Below, one piece after another: positions 11,417 to 23,351 of a stretch of 64,000 bases of DNA (position 1 is its first letter; every line of letters starts with the position of its first letter). Source of the DNA: Luzula sylvatica (lineage: Eukaryota; Streptophyta; Magnoliopsida; Poales; Juncaceae); contig OX326957.1 of the NCBI GenBank assembly GCA_946800325.1, positions 13,153,591 to 13,217,590 on the forward strand. Reading direction: 5' to 3'. The notes below the pieces were generated by a model. That model did no database searches. It saw only the letters and a list, made by a program, of their open reading frames with translations, and had not been told where the DNA came from. Both the position numbers and the translations under genes were made by a program.

Positions 11417-11664
11417 CTTGGCGGGAGCTTCGCGCTCGTTTCATCTTGTCATCTTTGTTTGGAGGGTAGAATTTGAGTTGGAATTATCATTTTGGTGTGT
11501 GTACAAGATTGAAAATATATAATCTAGAATTTTTTAATTTCATTTTTCCATTAAAATTTGATTCTTCAAATTTGAAGAATGTCTAAATAGAGCAAAAGAT
11601 TAATGAAATAACAGTTATATTATAATTATTAAATCCCTATAATTATTATAATATTATATATTAT

Positions 11665-13775
11665 TATAATAACTAGGATTTCAAGAGATAATATAAATGG
11701 GAATAGTTTTTTTTTGGCTTGGTTTCATTCGTATGGATTGGTTAATCGTTCTCTGTCGAAACTTGAAAGAGATACAAAAAATCCAAAATTTACAATTTAT
11801 ATTTTGGTTATACTTTTCCTACATACACATGGGAATACATTTATTAAACATTACGTACTAAACAAGTAAATCAAAATAAATATCACAAAAACATTAAATT
11901 TAACTTAAGTAGTCCATTGTGCATTGCAGTATCATAACATGATTTTTAAAGGGCATTTTCTTAGACAACTCCATCAAGAGTTCATCTACATGATATGAGT
12001 TAATACATGACCGGTTAATAAATATTAGTTTTTAACTTAATTATAGAATTCATGTAAAAAATAAATTGTTGTCAAATATATAAAAAATCTTGTCAAATTT
12101 AGAATATTCTTATAAATATTAAAAAAAAATACCTGGTTATTTATAACCCGATTATGGATGACACATAATCTGTTTTCCGATTTAAATCCCGGGTTTAAAG
12201 TTGTACATAACTCGACTTTCACATACCGGTCGAATATTTCCAAAACCAAGTTCTCCAAAATTGGTATTACAAATCTTGGATTTCTGCTAACTACAGATTT
12301 GAAATCTATGATAATATTAACCAGAACTTAAGATCCGAACTCTCTAGTTTCTTCCTTCTCCCACGAGATAATTAAGCTCACATACACCTGGAGTACAGTT
12401 CAAATCATAGACCATTATGCAAAAATAGTATATCCTGTATGCAAATAGTATATTTAGCCTAATTTTCCCAACGACCTCGACTTGACCCCATCCACAGCCC
12501 GTTGCCATTTCTCCATTAGCGACAAACTGAAGCAAGTAACCCTTCTTTTTTACCTTTGAATTCTTCTATAGAATAATTAGAGAGTCTATTTGAAGCTAAA
12601 TTGAAGGCCGAGAGTGCTGAGATCTGAGTTGAGATCTAACATTGTTACCGAGGTGAGTTTTCTTCAGATCTGATCTGTTTCTGCAATTTTTACTTTCTTT
12701 GATTTTATTTGAAGAGGAAATGCGAGTAATAATTAGATAATTTGAAACGAGTAATTAGTGCTTTATTGTGTTTATTTATGATCCGTTGTGCTATTTTGAT
12801 CTTGAAGGAGCTGAAATTAGCCAATTTGTTCTTAGTTCATTTCTATAATAAGTTGATTTATTCAAAGAGAGGGCAAAAAGATGATCATCGAGACAATTTT
12901 ATACTAAAAATAGCATGCTTGAGCTACTTAATTACTCCAAATTACTCAATTAAACCAGAATGACTTGCGAAACAGTGCAATTTAATATCTAATTATAGTT
13001 GGTATTTTTTTGTAAATTTTGGCTTTTTAGGCAGTATTGCAAACAAGGATAAATCAATGGTGAAGTAACATTCCCTTATCAAATCGCGAGACATGTCCAA
13101 GGTATCTTCTGCAATTCTTGATATCTTCGATCTTGCACAATTGAAAAAATAGAAAAATAAAGTCAAAATAATCGCTTCTATACATTTCAGCATACAGGTT
13201 CGACCCATATGTATTATTCCTTGCGAGTTAACTTCACTTGGTTACTTAGGGAAGGAAATCCGCATTTCCGAAATGTAGCGAAATGAACATAATTTGTGCC
13301 AAATTCGAAAACAAAAACCCTCTCCATCAGGATTCTTGAATAAATCACTCAGCTCAGACTCAACCAACAGCACAAAATCAATTATGAACTAAAGAGAAAT
13401 CCAAACCGACACCAATCAAGCCCGGTTTGGTAGTTGATTTCGCAAAATATTTCCTATTCGATGTGATCTAAGTTAAAACAGGTCAATTGGGTCTAGGATG
13501 AGATTTTGGCAGCTATGTTAAAAATTTGATGAGAACATGCAAAAATCACGATGACTCATATATTTTACATTTTATCACGCAAAACATATCTAAATGATCA
13601 TACCATTACTACCCACTACTAAATAATATATATAGGCATATAGATGATACATAGTGCAAGCACTTCAAAATTCAAATGCTAATTTCTGGTGATTGTGTAA
13701 CTTCCTTGAAATATTTAATGATGATATATCAGAGAAATTCAAAATTTAGTCACGAAATTTGAAATTTTGGGTCTG
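11665..13775 (+). pseudogene. Truncated copy P2 of the rhomboid gene 5' region
   Basis: The longest partial copy. 11,665-12,700 matches the rhomboid upstream region at 40,970-42,000, including the 5'-UTR intron donor (CGAGGTGAGT). 12,700-13,040 matches the rest of that intron up to the start of coding exon 1. In exon 1 the segment encoding the first membrane helix has been deleted, so the sequence after the codons for the MQTRIN-like start jumps to CCTTATCAAATCG. Intron 1 and the first part of exon 2 follow (13,195-13,240). From there the sequence is unrelated to the rhomboid gene but shared with copies P1 and P4. There is no usable frame. Short frames at 12,037-12,258, 12,344-12,535 and 12,742-12,963 are by-products. 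Confidence 0.75.
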
Positions 13776-14550
13776 CGAATTCGATCGATTCGGTTGGGTT
13801 CATGCATAGAATATGAGTAACTTCCTTGAAATAAAGATGAGCGGCGACGTGGGTTATGTGGACAATAAAAATGAGTGGCGATATGCATTGGAAAATGAGC
13901 GGTCATGCATTGAATATGCTAAGTAAAGTCTAATATTTTTTATTATAAAAAAAAGTCTAATATTTTTTCTTGGAGTTATTCTTCAATGCACCAAAGTTTT
14001 TGTGGCCATCCATTGTCTCAGATACTATGGCCTGTATTAATTGGAGAAACCGATTAAGTTGATTCAGCCTGTAAATTTTTTATGAAATTCGTGTACAGCC
14101 GGTCACCATCTTAATAAGAAAGGGGTAGAAATGTAATTGTATCTATATTTCTTCCTCCTTGTAGTTATCATGCATTAAAAAAAACACGTCCTTAAATAAG
14201 AGAGAAACGATGGCTTTGCTATGATAGTTATTCCCCCGATGAACTATAACATATTTAGTTAGTTATGCCATAGGTGATTAAAAAAATCATTGGTGGTCAG
14301 AAAAATAAAGAAAAAGAGTTTTAAAATTAACGGGTTATGTGATCTTGGATGAATTATTACGAGTACGTGAGATATTTAGGATTTTATTGAAAAATAATTA
14401 AAATTATATTATATTATAATTAAAATTACATTGCGTTTGAAACAGTATATTGTTTCATAACAAGTGTTTTTATTTTTTTAATTGACCACAACCCAAAATG
14501 ATACAAAGTGCTATTTTTGTATCAATATACCATGTTCATCATTAATTATA
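13776..14550. other. Spacer with one half of a distant inverted repeat
   Basis: No gene. 13,826-13,880 (GGCGACGTG and GTGGACAATAAAAATGA) matches the inverse of 15,637-15,685, so the two may be degraded ends of one terminal-inverted-repeat element enclosing about 1.8 kb. Confidence 0.3.
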
Positions 14551-14580
14551 CTAGGAGCATACTCGCGCTACGCGGCGAGA
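14551..14580 (-). mobile_element. Helitron-like 3' terminus
   Basis: On the minus strand a GC-rich hairpin (CTCGCCGCGTAGCGCGAG, 14,579-14,562) is followed 7 bases later by CTAG and then T. This is the hairpin-CTRR-T layout of plant Helitrons. The body would run rightward into the AT-rich stretch. No 5' TC end could be fixed. Confidence 0.5.
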
Positions 14581-16265
14581 ATGTTAATTATATTTTTCAT
14601 TGTAATACAAAATACATATAAATATGATAATATTGATAAATTCATTTCCTAAGATAATTATTTGAACTAATTTGTTTATGATTATATATATTTTACAATT
14701 ATTTTACATTACGATGACAATAAATTTTATTTTTTTAATTGAATAATAATTATATTAATGACATTGTATAACAATAATATAAGAGACACGATTTTACAAA
14801 AAACATAACAAATATTATATCATTATTATTCACAATATTTCATACAATATCAAATATACAAATAACGAATCATACAACATTTGTAGTAACATATCATTAA
14901 TTACATAATGCAATAAAAATTATAAATAATATCAAACTTAATCGTGAAAGTAATTTAATAAAAAATATAAAAAATTAATTTAGCATAAACTTAAACATAA
15001 ATTATTTTTATATCATATGATTTTTTTTTAGTTTTATATTTTTAAAAATAACATTATTATTTGATAAGTGTTAATAAATTTAAGAAATTATTTTGATGGA
15101 TACACGTTTTTTATTTCTATTATTTTTCAAAAAACAATACGATTTTCTTTTATTAGAAACACAAATATAATAAACTTAGTATTATATGGTATTAGTATAG
15201 TTATGCTTTTTTAAAAATAAATATTAATATTGAAAATTCTATTGTGTAAATGAAATAATTAAAATTTTATTTTGTAAAAATACATTTTTTGCATTGTATT
15301 TTTTACATAATATTTTACAAATTCAAATTATGGAAAACATAGTGTAAAATAAGGGACACTCAAATGGCTACAAACAAAAAATGTTTATAAAAAATTAATG
15401 ATTAATCATGCCATATATCATAATCTCATGGTTAAAAAAAGAGTGGTGATGTGGCACAAGAAAATTTCATACAGTTGGGTTCAAAATAAGAGTTTGGATA
15501 AATTACTTATGCGGTAAATGCATTATTTATTGTATCAATATACTATTTTACATTGCCAATAAAACTGTTTTCAATGCTAATATACGTCTTAATATTATTA
15601 TATCATCTTTGATGGTGGTATACCATTTACCATTTCGATATATCATTTTTATTGTCCACCTAACGCACGTCGCCACTCATTCATTTTTTTTTTTAATATT
15701 ATTTAAATGTATTATATATCTTTTTCAAATATAAATATATAATACATGTTGTATATTATTACATGTGCAATGTATTATTTTCATTGTCGATATTATTTTA
15801 ACGGCAATTTATCATTTTTGTGTCCATATATCATTATATCATTTACGATGCCAAAATAGAATTTTGAATATTAATATATCTACAACATTAAATATACTAT
15901 TTTTAGGATTAGTATGTTCCTTGTAGTACAAATATATTGTATTTTGTGGCATTAACAATTTCAGTGTTTAATGTATCTTAATGTTAATATATGTTGCCAA
16001 CTATTTTTTAATTTCTCATTGTCAGTATACTATGTCAAGTTAAAAAATTTATTACCAACATACCTTTTTTATTGACAAAAAACATTATTGTGGACACTAC
16101 ATATATCGAATAATTTCACGTTATATATCGAATTATTAATTACAAGATCCTTACGATACTTATCTATCTAGATAATGAACTAGAACTCAGTGGTCGATGT
16201 TTAGGGTTAATAAATTAATATACTATTTTTTACTTTAATAAATCATTTTTGTGTTTCACCGTCTA
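14580..16265. other. Very AT-rich non-coding stretch
   Basis: No coding frame. It contains many short repeated words of the type TATACTATTTT and TATATCATTTT, which become an organised tandem repeat from 16,266 on. Probably transposon-derived, in part the body of the Helitron-like element ending at 14,551. Confidence 0.4.
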
Positions 16266-16717
16266 TAAACCGGGTAAATTTTATAGTGTTATAAATAATA
16301 TTCAGTGCAAATAAACTATTTTTAGTGTAACTATATCATTTTCAGTGGTAATACATTATTTTCAACGATAATATACTATTTTAGATATCAATACATCATT
16401 GTCGTGTTTAACTATCAATAAATTTTATAGTGTTATAAACAATATTAAGTGCAAATAAATTATTTTCCGTGTAACTACATCATTTCCAGTGGCAATACAT
16501 TATTTTCAACAATAATATACTATTTTAGATATCGATACATCATTTTCGTGTTTAACTATCAATAAACCATGTAAATTGTATAGTGTTAATAAATAATATT
16601 CGGTGCAAATGAACTATTTTCAACATAAGTATATTATTTTTCAGTGACAATACATTGATTTCAGCAGTTAGATACTAATTTAGGTATTAATATATTATTT
16701 TTGTGTTTTACTATGAA
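16266..16717. repeat. Three tandem units of about 150 bp
   Basis: Units run roughly 16,266-16,414, 16,415-16,560 and 16,561-16,717. Each begins AATAAA and ends in a GTGTTTAACTATC-like or GTGTTTTACTATG-like word, with shared internal words such as GGCAATACATTATTTTCAAC and ATACTATTTTAGATATC. The third is the most diverged. Looser versions of the same words extend over about 15,480-17,110. Confidence 0.7.
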
Positions 16718-17194
16718 TAAACCATGTAAATATAAATTTTAAACTCAAGAAACCATGTAAATTTCACTATATTAATTATTAACGTCAATAAACTTTTGTT
16801 TATCGGTAACACAAATAATGACAGTAATTCATTTTAAATAAATCATTAGTAATGCTAATTTATGTTGTGGAGTCAATATATTTTTTATTGTCAACATAAT
16901 AGTTGTAATGTTCATATACTAATTTTAGAGTTAATAAAAAAAATGTACGGAGAATATATTATTTCCAGTGATAATATATTGTCTTTAACACTAATATATT
17001 ATTTTCAGTATTAATATATTATTTTTAAATATATCAATATGTTGTTGTCATTGTCAATAATAATGAACTTATATTATTCTCAATGTATACATATAATGAC
17101 ATTTTCAATATTAATATACCATGTATATGCGAATTATGTGAAAGATATTTAATCTTATTTACACATGATTATGTATTTATGTAACCGAAGAAAA

Positions 17195-17452
17195 ATTCCT
17201 GGTTATTTATAACCCGATTATGGATTACACATAATCTGTTTTCCGATTGAAATCCCGGGTTTAAAGTTGTACATAACTCGATTTTTCACATACCGGTCGA
17301 ACATTTTCAAAACCAGGTTCTCCAAAATTGGTATTACGAATCTTGGATTTCTGCTAACTACAGATTTGAAATCTATAATAATGTTAACCAGAACTTAAGA
17401 TCCGAACTCTCTAGTCTCTTCTTTCTCCCAGGAGATAATTAAGCTCACATAC
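17195..17452 (+). pseudogene. Short copy P3 of the rhomboid promoter region
   Basis: Matches 12,130-12,370 and 41,450-41,705 (for example TTTATAACCCGATTATGGAT and TTCTCCAAAATTGGTATTAC). It contains only upstream sequence of the rhomboid gene and no coding exon. Confidence 0.7.
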
Positions 17453-17990
17453 ACCCAATGTTACAGAAATCGCTATGCACTAGTCGGACGGACGGGCACC
17501 GTCTAGCGCCTAGAGGGATTAATCGGGGATTAATCGGATCTAGGCGGATTTGTAATTTTACATAGTTTTTGTCATATTTTTTTAATTTTTATATATCATA
17601 ATTTATGCTACAACTTTTTATAATAAAAATAGTTTATTTGAATTTTATTTAAGACGTCCAAACAAATCATAACATGAAATGTACAACATAACAATAACAG
17701 TGTTGTTGCTCGGATACGCCGATACGGCGATACCGTTACGCGTATCGGATACAGCGATACGACAATTTAACATATGATTTAGGATACGATACGCGTATCG
17801 GATACGGGTAGATTTTGATTTTTCGGAGTATCCCCGCAACATACCACAAAATAAAGTTACAAAAAATAGAAAGAAGAAAAAGAGAAGGGTGCATGTCTTA
17901 AAAAAAAAAAGTGGGCTGGGCGGGCCTAGGCGAAATTCCGCCTAGACAAAAATGACTAGGCTAAATCTGGACGTTTGGGTTTAATGTAAT
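17453..17990. mobile_element. Transposon-like unit with a nested small element
   Basis: The start (17,452-17,560: AGAAATCGC, GCGCCTAGAGGGATTAATCG, GGCGGATTTGTA) resembles 38,963-39,060. Near 17,910-17,970 GC-rich words (GGCGGGCCTAGGCG, CCGCCTAGAC) recall the opposite end inverted. A second unit at about 17,700-17,842 has inverted-looking ends (GTTGCTCGGATAC and GTATCCCCGCAAC). Its motifs recur near 48,100-48,135 and 61,335-61,430. Boundaries are approximate. Confidence 0.45.
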
Positions 17991-18004
17991 TTTACGATTT
18001 TCAG

Positions 18005-19400
18005 ATGCCAAATTGCGGTGCATCAAGAATGCTACGGAGTGAGAGGAAAAGAAGACTTCACGTCTTGGGTTTGCAGAGCGTGCGAAACTCCCGATATAAA
18101 ACGAGAATGTTGCATTTGTCCTATTAAAGGTAAGTTAAAATTACGAGGGTAAATATGATATTTTTATATTTTATTAATTTTATATTTGTGTGTTTAGGGG
18201 GTGCATTGAAGCCCACAGACGTGGATTCGCTTTGGGTACACGTAACGTGCGCGTGGTTTCAACCACAAGTCTCCTTTGCGAGCGACGAAACCATGGAACC
18301 TGCTATTGGCATCGTCAATATCGCCCCCTTATCTTTCATGAAGGTCATAAATTAATTAATTAATTTACTTATAATTTTATTTATTTATGGATTTGTATTT
18401 TTGTAGATATGTGCAATTTGTAGACAAATACACGGGTCGTGTACGCAGTGTAATAAATGCTCCACTTATTATCACGCCATGTGTGCTTCTAGAGCCGGTT
18501 ATAGAATGGAGGTAAATAAATAAAATTAATTATTTCTTTATTTTAATATTGGAAAATAATAATGGGTTCAATTATTTTTTGCAGTTACATTGGTTACAGA
18601 AGAATCGGAAACAAATCATGAAGAAGATTCCCTATTGCGCGGAACACAGGTAATTTCTAGGAATTTTTTTTTTTATTATTTGATGATTTATGAGAAAAAT
18701 ATATGATTTTTGTTAGGCCTCCGAATGCGGATAACGTGCTGATAATAAAGACGCCGTGAGGGGTATTTTCGTCCAAGAAATTGATGAAAACGAAAGAGAA
18801 GAAGAAAATGAATGGTTTGAGACTAATAAGGAAAGATACAATTGTGCCGATTGTTGAAAAAATCGAAGAAATCGAAGAAGAACAAGAGCCTTCTGCTCGA
18901 TGTAGAGTCTACAAGAAAAAAGAAACCAAGGTTAATTAAATATTAAATTTTAAAATAATTTTATTTTTAATATTTAATATTTGTTTTGTTTTATTATTCA
19001 GCGAACACCCGAAGAGGCAATTCCGCACAGAATACGAGGCCATTGTTATCACTCGGTGGAGGAGATCTTGAAATTAAATCCTCCAAGGGTATTTCCGTCT
19101 TTTTCCCTTATAATTAAACCTTCTCGAAATAGGATAAATAATTTATTTCTTTTATTATTATTTTTTTGCAGAAAGAAAAGGATCCCGAATCGTTCTCTAC
19201 ATTTAAAGAACGACTTCATTATTTACAATTGTTATGCGAGGATTCCGTAAATTCAAAGGTTTTAATGTACTTAATTTCCATATTTCATTAATGAAAAATA
19301 ATAATCCTGTTAATAGTAAAGATTTTTGTATTATTATTTTTTCTTTGTTGTTCTTGTGTTGTTTTGACAAACATGTTAGTACAAAATGTAGTCGGACTAG
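18005..19400 (+). pseudogene. ATX3/4/5-like histone methyltransferase fragment (PHD part), copy A
   Basis: Seven exons with normal introns can be read (18,005-18,129; 18,198-18,343; 18,407-18,511; 18,585-18,649; 18,717-18,930; 19,002-19,088; 19,172-~19,220). They encode the PHD finger (CQIAVHQECYG, WVCRACETP, CCICPIKGGALKP), the extended PHD (WVHVTCAWF, ICAICRQIHGSCTQC, YYHAMCASRAGY, YCAEHRPPNAD) and the linker before SET (ARCRVYKKK, FSTFKERLHYLQ). This is the domain order of trithorax-type H3K4 methyltransferases ATX3-5. A TGA at 18,757-18,759 interrupts the frame where relatives continue GVFS. After KERLHYLQ a deletion removes SET and joins to a fragment of the NCYAR coding stretch and then to 3' UTR. 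The N-terminal PWWP region is absent. This is a dead fragment; 35.5-36.6 kb is its inverted partner. Confidence 0.85.
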
Positions 19401-19429
19401 AAATTTATAAAACAACAGATGGGAGTATC

Positions 19430-19830
19430 AGCGACGGGCGTATGCCATCAGCGACGGCCCGTCACAAATAAAACAACCTTTCTGCGACGGGCCGTCGCAG
19501 AAGAGAATTACCGACGGTTTTATTAGCGACGGCCCGTCGGTGATGTTCAAATTTTTCCGTCGGCCCGTCGCTAACTATCAAAACCGTCGCTAATAGTCTG
19601 CGACGGCCCGTCGGTGATGCTATACCCGTCGCTAATACTCTTCCCACGGCCCGTCGGTGAAAGAATACCCGTCGCTAATACATTTTCAAAAAACCCGCCA
19701 AATTTTCAAAAGTTCTCCGACGGCCCATCGCTAATAGAGCCGTCGCAGAAGCTAAGCCACGGCCCGTCGCTGATGTACATACCGTCGCAGATAACCTAGC
19801 TACGGCCCGTCGCAGATGAAATAAAGCAGC
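19430..19830. repeat. Left subterminal array of GCGACGG/CCGTCGC palindromes
   Basis: About a dozen copies of the palindrome GCGACGGCCCGTCGC or its half-sites occur in 400 bp, in both orientations, spaced 15-40 bp. By analogy with other CACTA elements these would be binding sites for the DNA-binding transposase; that role is inference. Confidence 0.7.
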
Positions 19831-19979
19831 CCATATAAACCCTGGCCCCCTTCTCCCTCCCTTTACAGCCCCTCTTCTCTCTCCTCTCGCTCTCCTCCCC
19901 ACACAGCCCTCTCGCGCTCCCCTCACAGCCCCACACAGCCCCTCTCACTCTCCCCACACAGCCCCTCTTTTTTCCCCAC

Positions 19980-20316
<337 letters not shown>

Positions 20317-20318
<2 letters not shown>

Positions 20319-20860
20319 GGGTTAATTTTGCTGAAATTAGGGTTAATTTTGCTGAAATTAGGGTTAATTTTGCTGAAATTATTTGCTGAAATTAGGGTTA
20401 ATTTAGCTGAAATTAGGGTTAATTTGCTGAAATTAGGGTTAATTCTTTTTCGGGTTAATTTTGTTTAAATTATGTTTTAATTCTGTTTAAATTCTGTTTA
20501 AATTCTTTTCGGGTTAATTCTGTTGAAATTAGGGTTAATTCTGTCTCTCTTTCGGGTTAATTCTGTTTTAATTCTGTTTTAATTCTTTTTAAACTATTTT
20601 TAAATCCTGCTTTAATTCTGTTTTGAATTGTTTTAATTCTATTTTTGAATTATTTTTGACTGTTTATGTGCTGAAATTAGTGTTTATTTGCTGAAATTCT
20701 GTTTTTTGTGCTTAAATTAGTTTTTAAATCTTGTTTTAGGGTATAATTTAGGGCTTAATTAGAGTTTAATTAGGGTATAATATAGGGTTTAATTTAGGGT
20801 ACAATTAGGGTATAATTTAGGGTATAATTTAGGATTTAATTAGGGTATAATTTAGTTCAT
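20317..20860. repeat. Tandem GGGTTAATTTTGCTGAAATTA-type repeats
   Basis: About six near-identical units of about 21 bp occupy 20,317-20,450. They grade into looser variants (TTAATTCTGTTT) and, at 20,730-20,860, into AGGGTATAATTT units. No coding frame persists. Confidence 0.8.
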
Positions 20861-21149
20861 TTATGTTTATTAATTTCTGAAATTATTAGTATATTAATAT
20901 TATTATATTTTTATATTATGTTTAATTTTTTTTCTTCAGAAAATAATATTTTTAATTAATACTTAATTTTATTGTGTTATTTTTGCAGCTTGTGTTGAGA
21001 CGTGATGCCGATGAAGGTTCGAGACGCGGTGCTGAATTAGTGGGTATTTTCGTAATTTTCAGAAATTTAAAGGTACCACAAAGAATTTTATGCAATTTAA
21101 TCTCCTAAATATTATGATTAGTGGATTAAATGATTAATAGTAATAATAA

Positions 21150-21355
21150 ATGATGAATTGTGCAGTTATTGAGGTGCAAGGAAAGGATTATGGTACGCCA
21201 AAGGTGATCGAGACGTGGGGCCCATGTGATGCATCGAGAAGATTGAAAGAAGAAGGCAAAGAAGGGACCGAATTTGGGCAATTGGAGTACACCGAAGACG
21301 ACTATCAAAAAGAACTCGAACACAACGAAAATGACGAGGAGTGGCTTCCATTTTA
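21150..21355 (+). CDS. Hypothetical acidic ORF inside the CACTA-like element
   Basis: A 68-codon frame, rich in Glu, Asp and Lys and ending NENDEEWLPF. It is preceded by an acceptor-like TTGTGCAG (21,158-21,165) and, upstream, by another exon-like piece at 20,989-21,039 (LVLRRDADEGSRRG) with good splice signals. It is probably the last exon of a gene internal to the element. I do not recognise it as transposase. Confidence 0.35.
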
Positions 21356-21449
21356 ACATTTTCAATTTGTGTATTAATTTGTGTTGAAATTTGTGTATTA
21401 ATTTGTGTTGATTTGTGTATTAATTTGTGTTGATTTGTGTATTAATTTG

Positions 21450-21918
21450 TGTTGAAATTTCGAAATTATGATTTGTGTTAGTTGTTAATTTGTGTTGAAA
21501 ATTTGAAGTAATGATTTTGTATTATTAATTATATATTTTTATATTAATTAATTAATTACTTATTTAATTTAATTAAGTATAAAAATTGTTCCATAATATA
21601 TACTGTCAAGATTAATATAATTATTAATCTGTAATTTATTAATAATAATTGAATTTATTAATTATAAAAATATTAATTTGTGTTGAAATTTCGAAATTAT
21701 GATTTGTGTTAGTTGTTAATTTGTGTTGAAAATTTGAAGTAATGATTTTGTATTATTAATTATATATTTTTATATTAATTAATTAATTACTTATTAATTA
21801 ATTAATAATTTAATTTAATTAAGTATAAAAATTGTTCCATAATATATACTGTCAAGATTAATATAATTATTAATCTGTAATTTATTAATAATAATTGAAT
21901 TTATTAATTATAAAAATT
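21450..21918. repeat. Direct duplication of about 230 bp
   Basis: 21,450-21,668 is repeated almost exactly at 21,680-21,918 (shared: ATTGTTCCATAATATATACT and TTGAAGTAATGATTTTGTAT), differing mainly by a TTAATTAA-type indel. It lies just inside the right subterminal array. Confidence 0.85.
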
Positions 21919-21937
21919 AACAGAATTTAATACACAC

Positions 21938-22175
21938 TTTCAGCGACGGGCCGTCGGTGAAAGTGGTATTAGTGACGGGCCGTCGGTGATACGTTCAGTG
22001 ACGGGCCGTCGGTGACCTGTTACCGTCGCTGAAAGTGGTATCAGCGACGGCCCGTCGCTGAAAGAGGCATTAGCGACGCCACTTTCAGCGACGGTTTTTC
22101 AGCGACGGTTTTTTGGACTTTTAGCGACGGTTTTTTGGACTTTTAGCGACGGTTTCTACCGTTGCTGATGCCCAG
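21938..22175. repeat. Right subterminal array of the CACTA-like element
   Basis: Around ten GCGACGG-type half-sites and palindromes (for example TCAGCGACGGGCCGTCGGTG) mirror the left array. The last units, TTTTAGCGACGGTTTTTTGG, are tandem. Confidence 0.7.
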
Positions 22176-22192
22176 TTATGTTGTAGTGTATG

Positions 22193-23340
22193 ATTAAAGC
22201 ATACAAAACTTTGACTCATAATTCGTAATATTAGACTCATAATATTTCATTTTTTAATTAGTAAATCCTAAACAAAAAAATTTGAACTTTTGTTATATAA
22301 TATTGTAAATATTACTTTTCTCAGAATTCATTTGTACATCTTAAAGTAAGTGTTTAAATTCATAAAACAAAATTTTTTATTTTCATTTATAAAAAAAACC
22401 AAGATTTTCGAAACAGACATAAATTTTTGTAGGAATGACATATTTTTTAAAATAGAAATATATTTTTTTTAAATAGAGATATATTTCAAAATAGAGATAC
22501 ATTTTGTTTGTAGAAAACAATGATTTTTTCGAATAAAAATAAATTTATAACTGCAAAAAATAATTGAACACTGCTTATAGAGTCATATAGTAGCGGGTAA
22601 CGGGTCAAAATTAACCCTCGGACTGGGAACGGGTAATTTTTTGGGTATTACCCGATCCTCGAGTATTTTTTTTTATGCGTCCCGTTCTTGTCTGATACCC
22701 GCGGGCTTGTATTTTGCTCGTCCCGCTGACATTTCTAATGGCAACTTGGTGTAACAAGCGAACTATCAAATGACATGTCATCTTTTATAATCTCAACTCT
22801 GTAGGAGAAACAAAAAGTAAATACCAAGATATACACTTCTTTCTCATATTGGTCTGTTTCATAGAGCTCTTGATATTTGAAGATTTTATAGGTACATCAA
22901 TGATATTCTGTCTTTAAATTAGAGGGCTACATTTGCAAATACCACATTTACCGTTAAAAAAAAAATGACATTCTCAAAAAAATGATATTCATGTCCACCC
23001 AAAAATTAGTCATCCAATTTTTCAAATTGCTATTTTCTCCAATGTGTCCAATTGCGTATTTGAAAATTTTTGGCAAGATCATAATTGTACAAGAGAGAGT
23101 CACGGAATAGCAAGAAAAGAAAATAAACAAATGGACACTGAGGAACTTGCAGCCCCTAAAAAGTAATATGTTCACGGAATAGCAAGAAAAAATAGAAATG
23201 ACATTCAACAAAAAGAAAATTCGACTTAATGGACCGTTCTATTTTAAGGACTTGCAGCCCCTAAAAAGTAATATGTTCACATATAAAAATAATGTTCACA
23301 GTGAATATTTTTGTTTGTAAATATTATGTATAAAAATGTT
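22193..23340. other. AT-rich spacer with a degenerate hAT-like relic
   Basis: At 22,580-22,740 words such as GCGGGTAACGGGT and TACCCGCGGGC, ending CGCTGACATTTCTA, resemble the hAT MITE at 53,191-53,719 in decayed form. The rest holds no recognisable gene. 23,100-23,290 contains a direct repeat of GGACTTGCAGCCCCTAAAAA-like sequence. Confidence 0.4.
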
Positions 23341-23351
23341 CACTAAGATGC

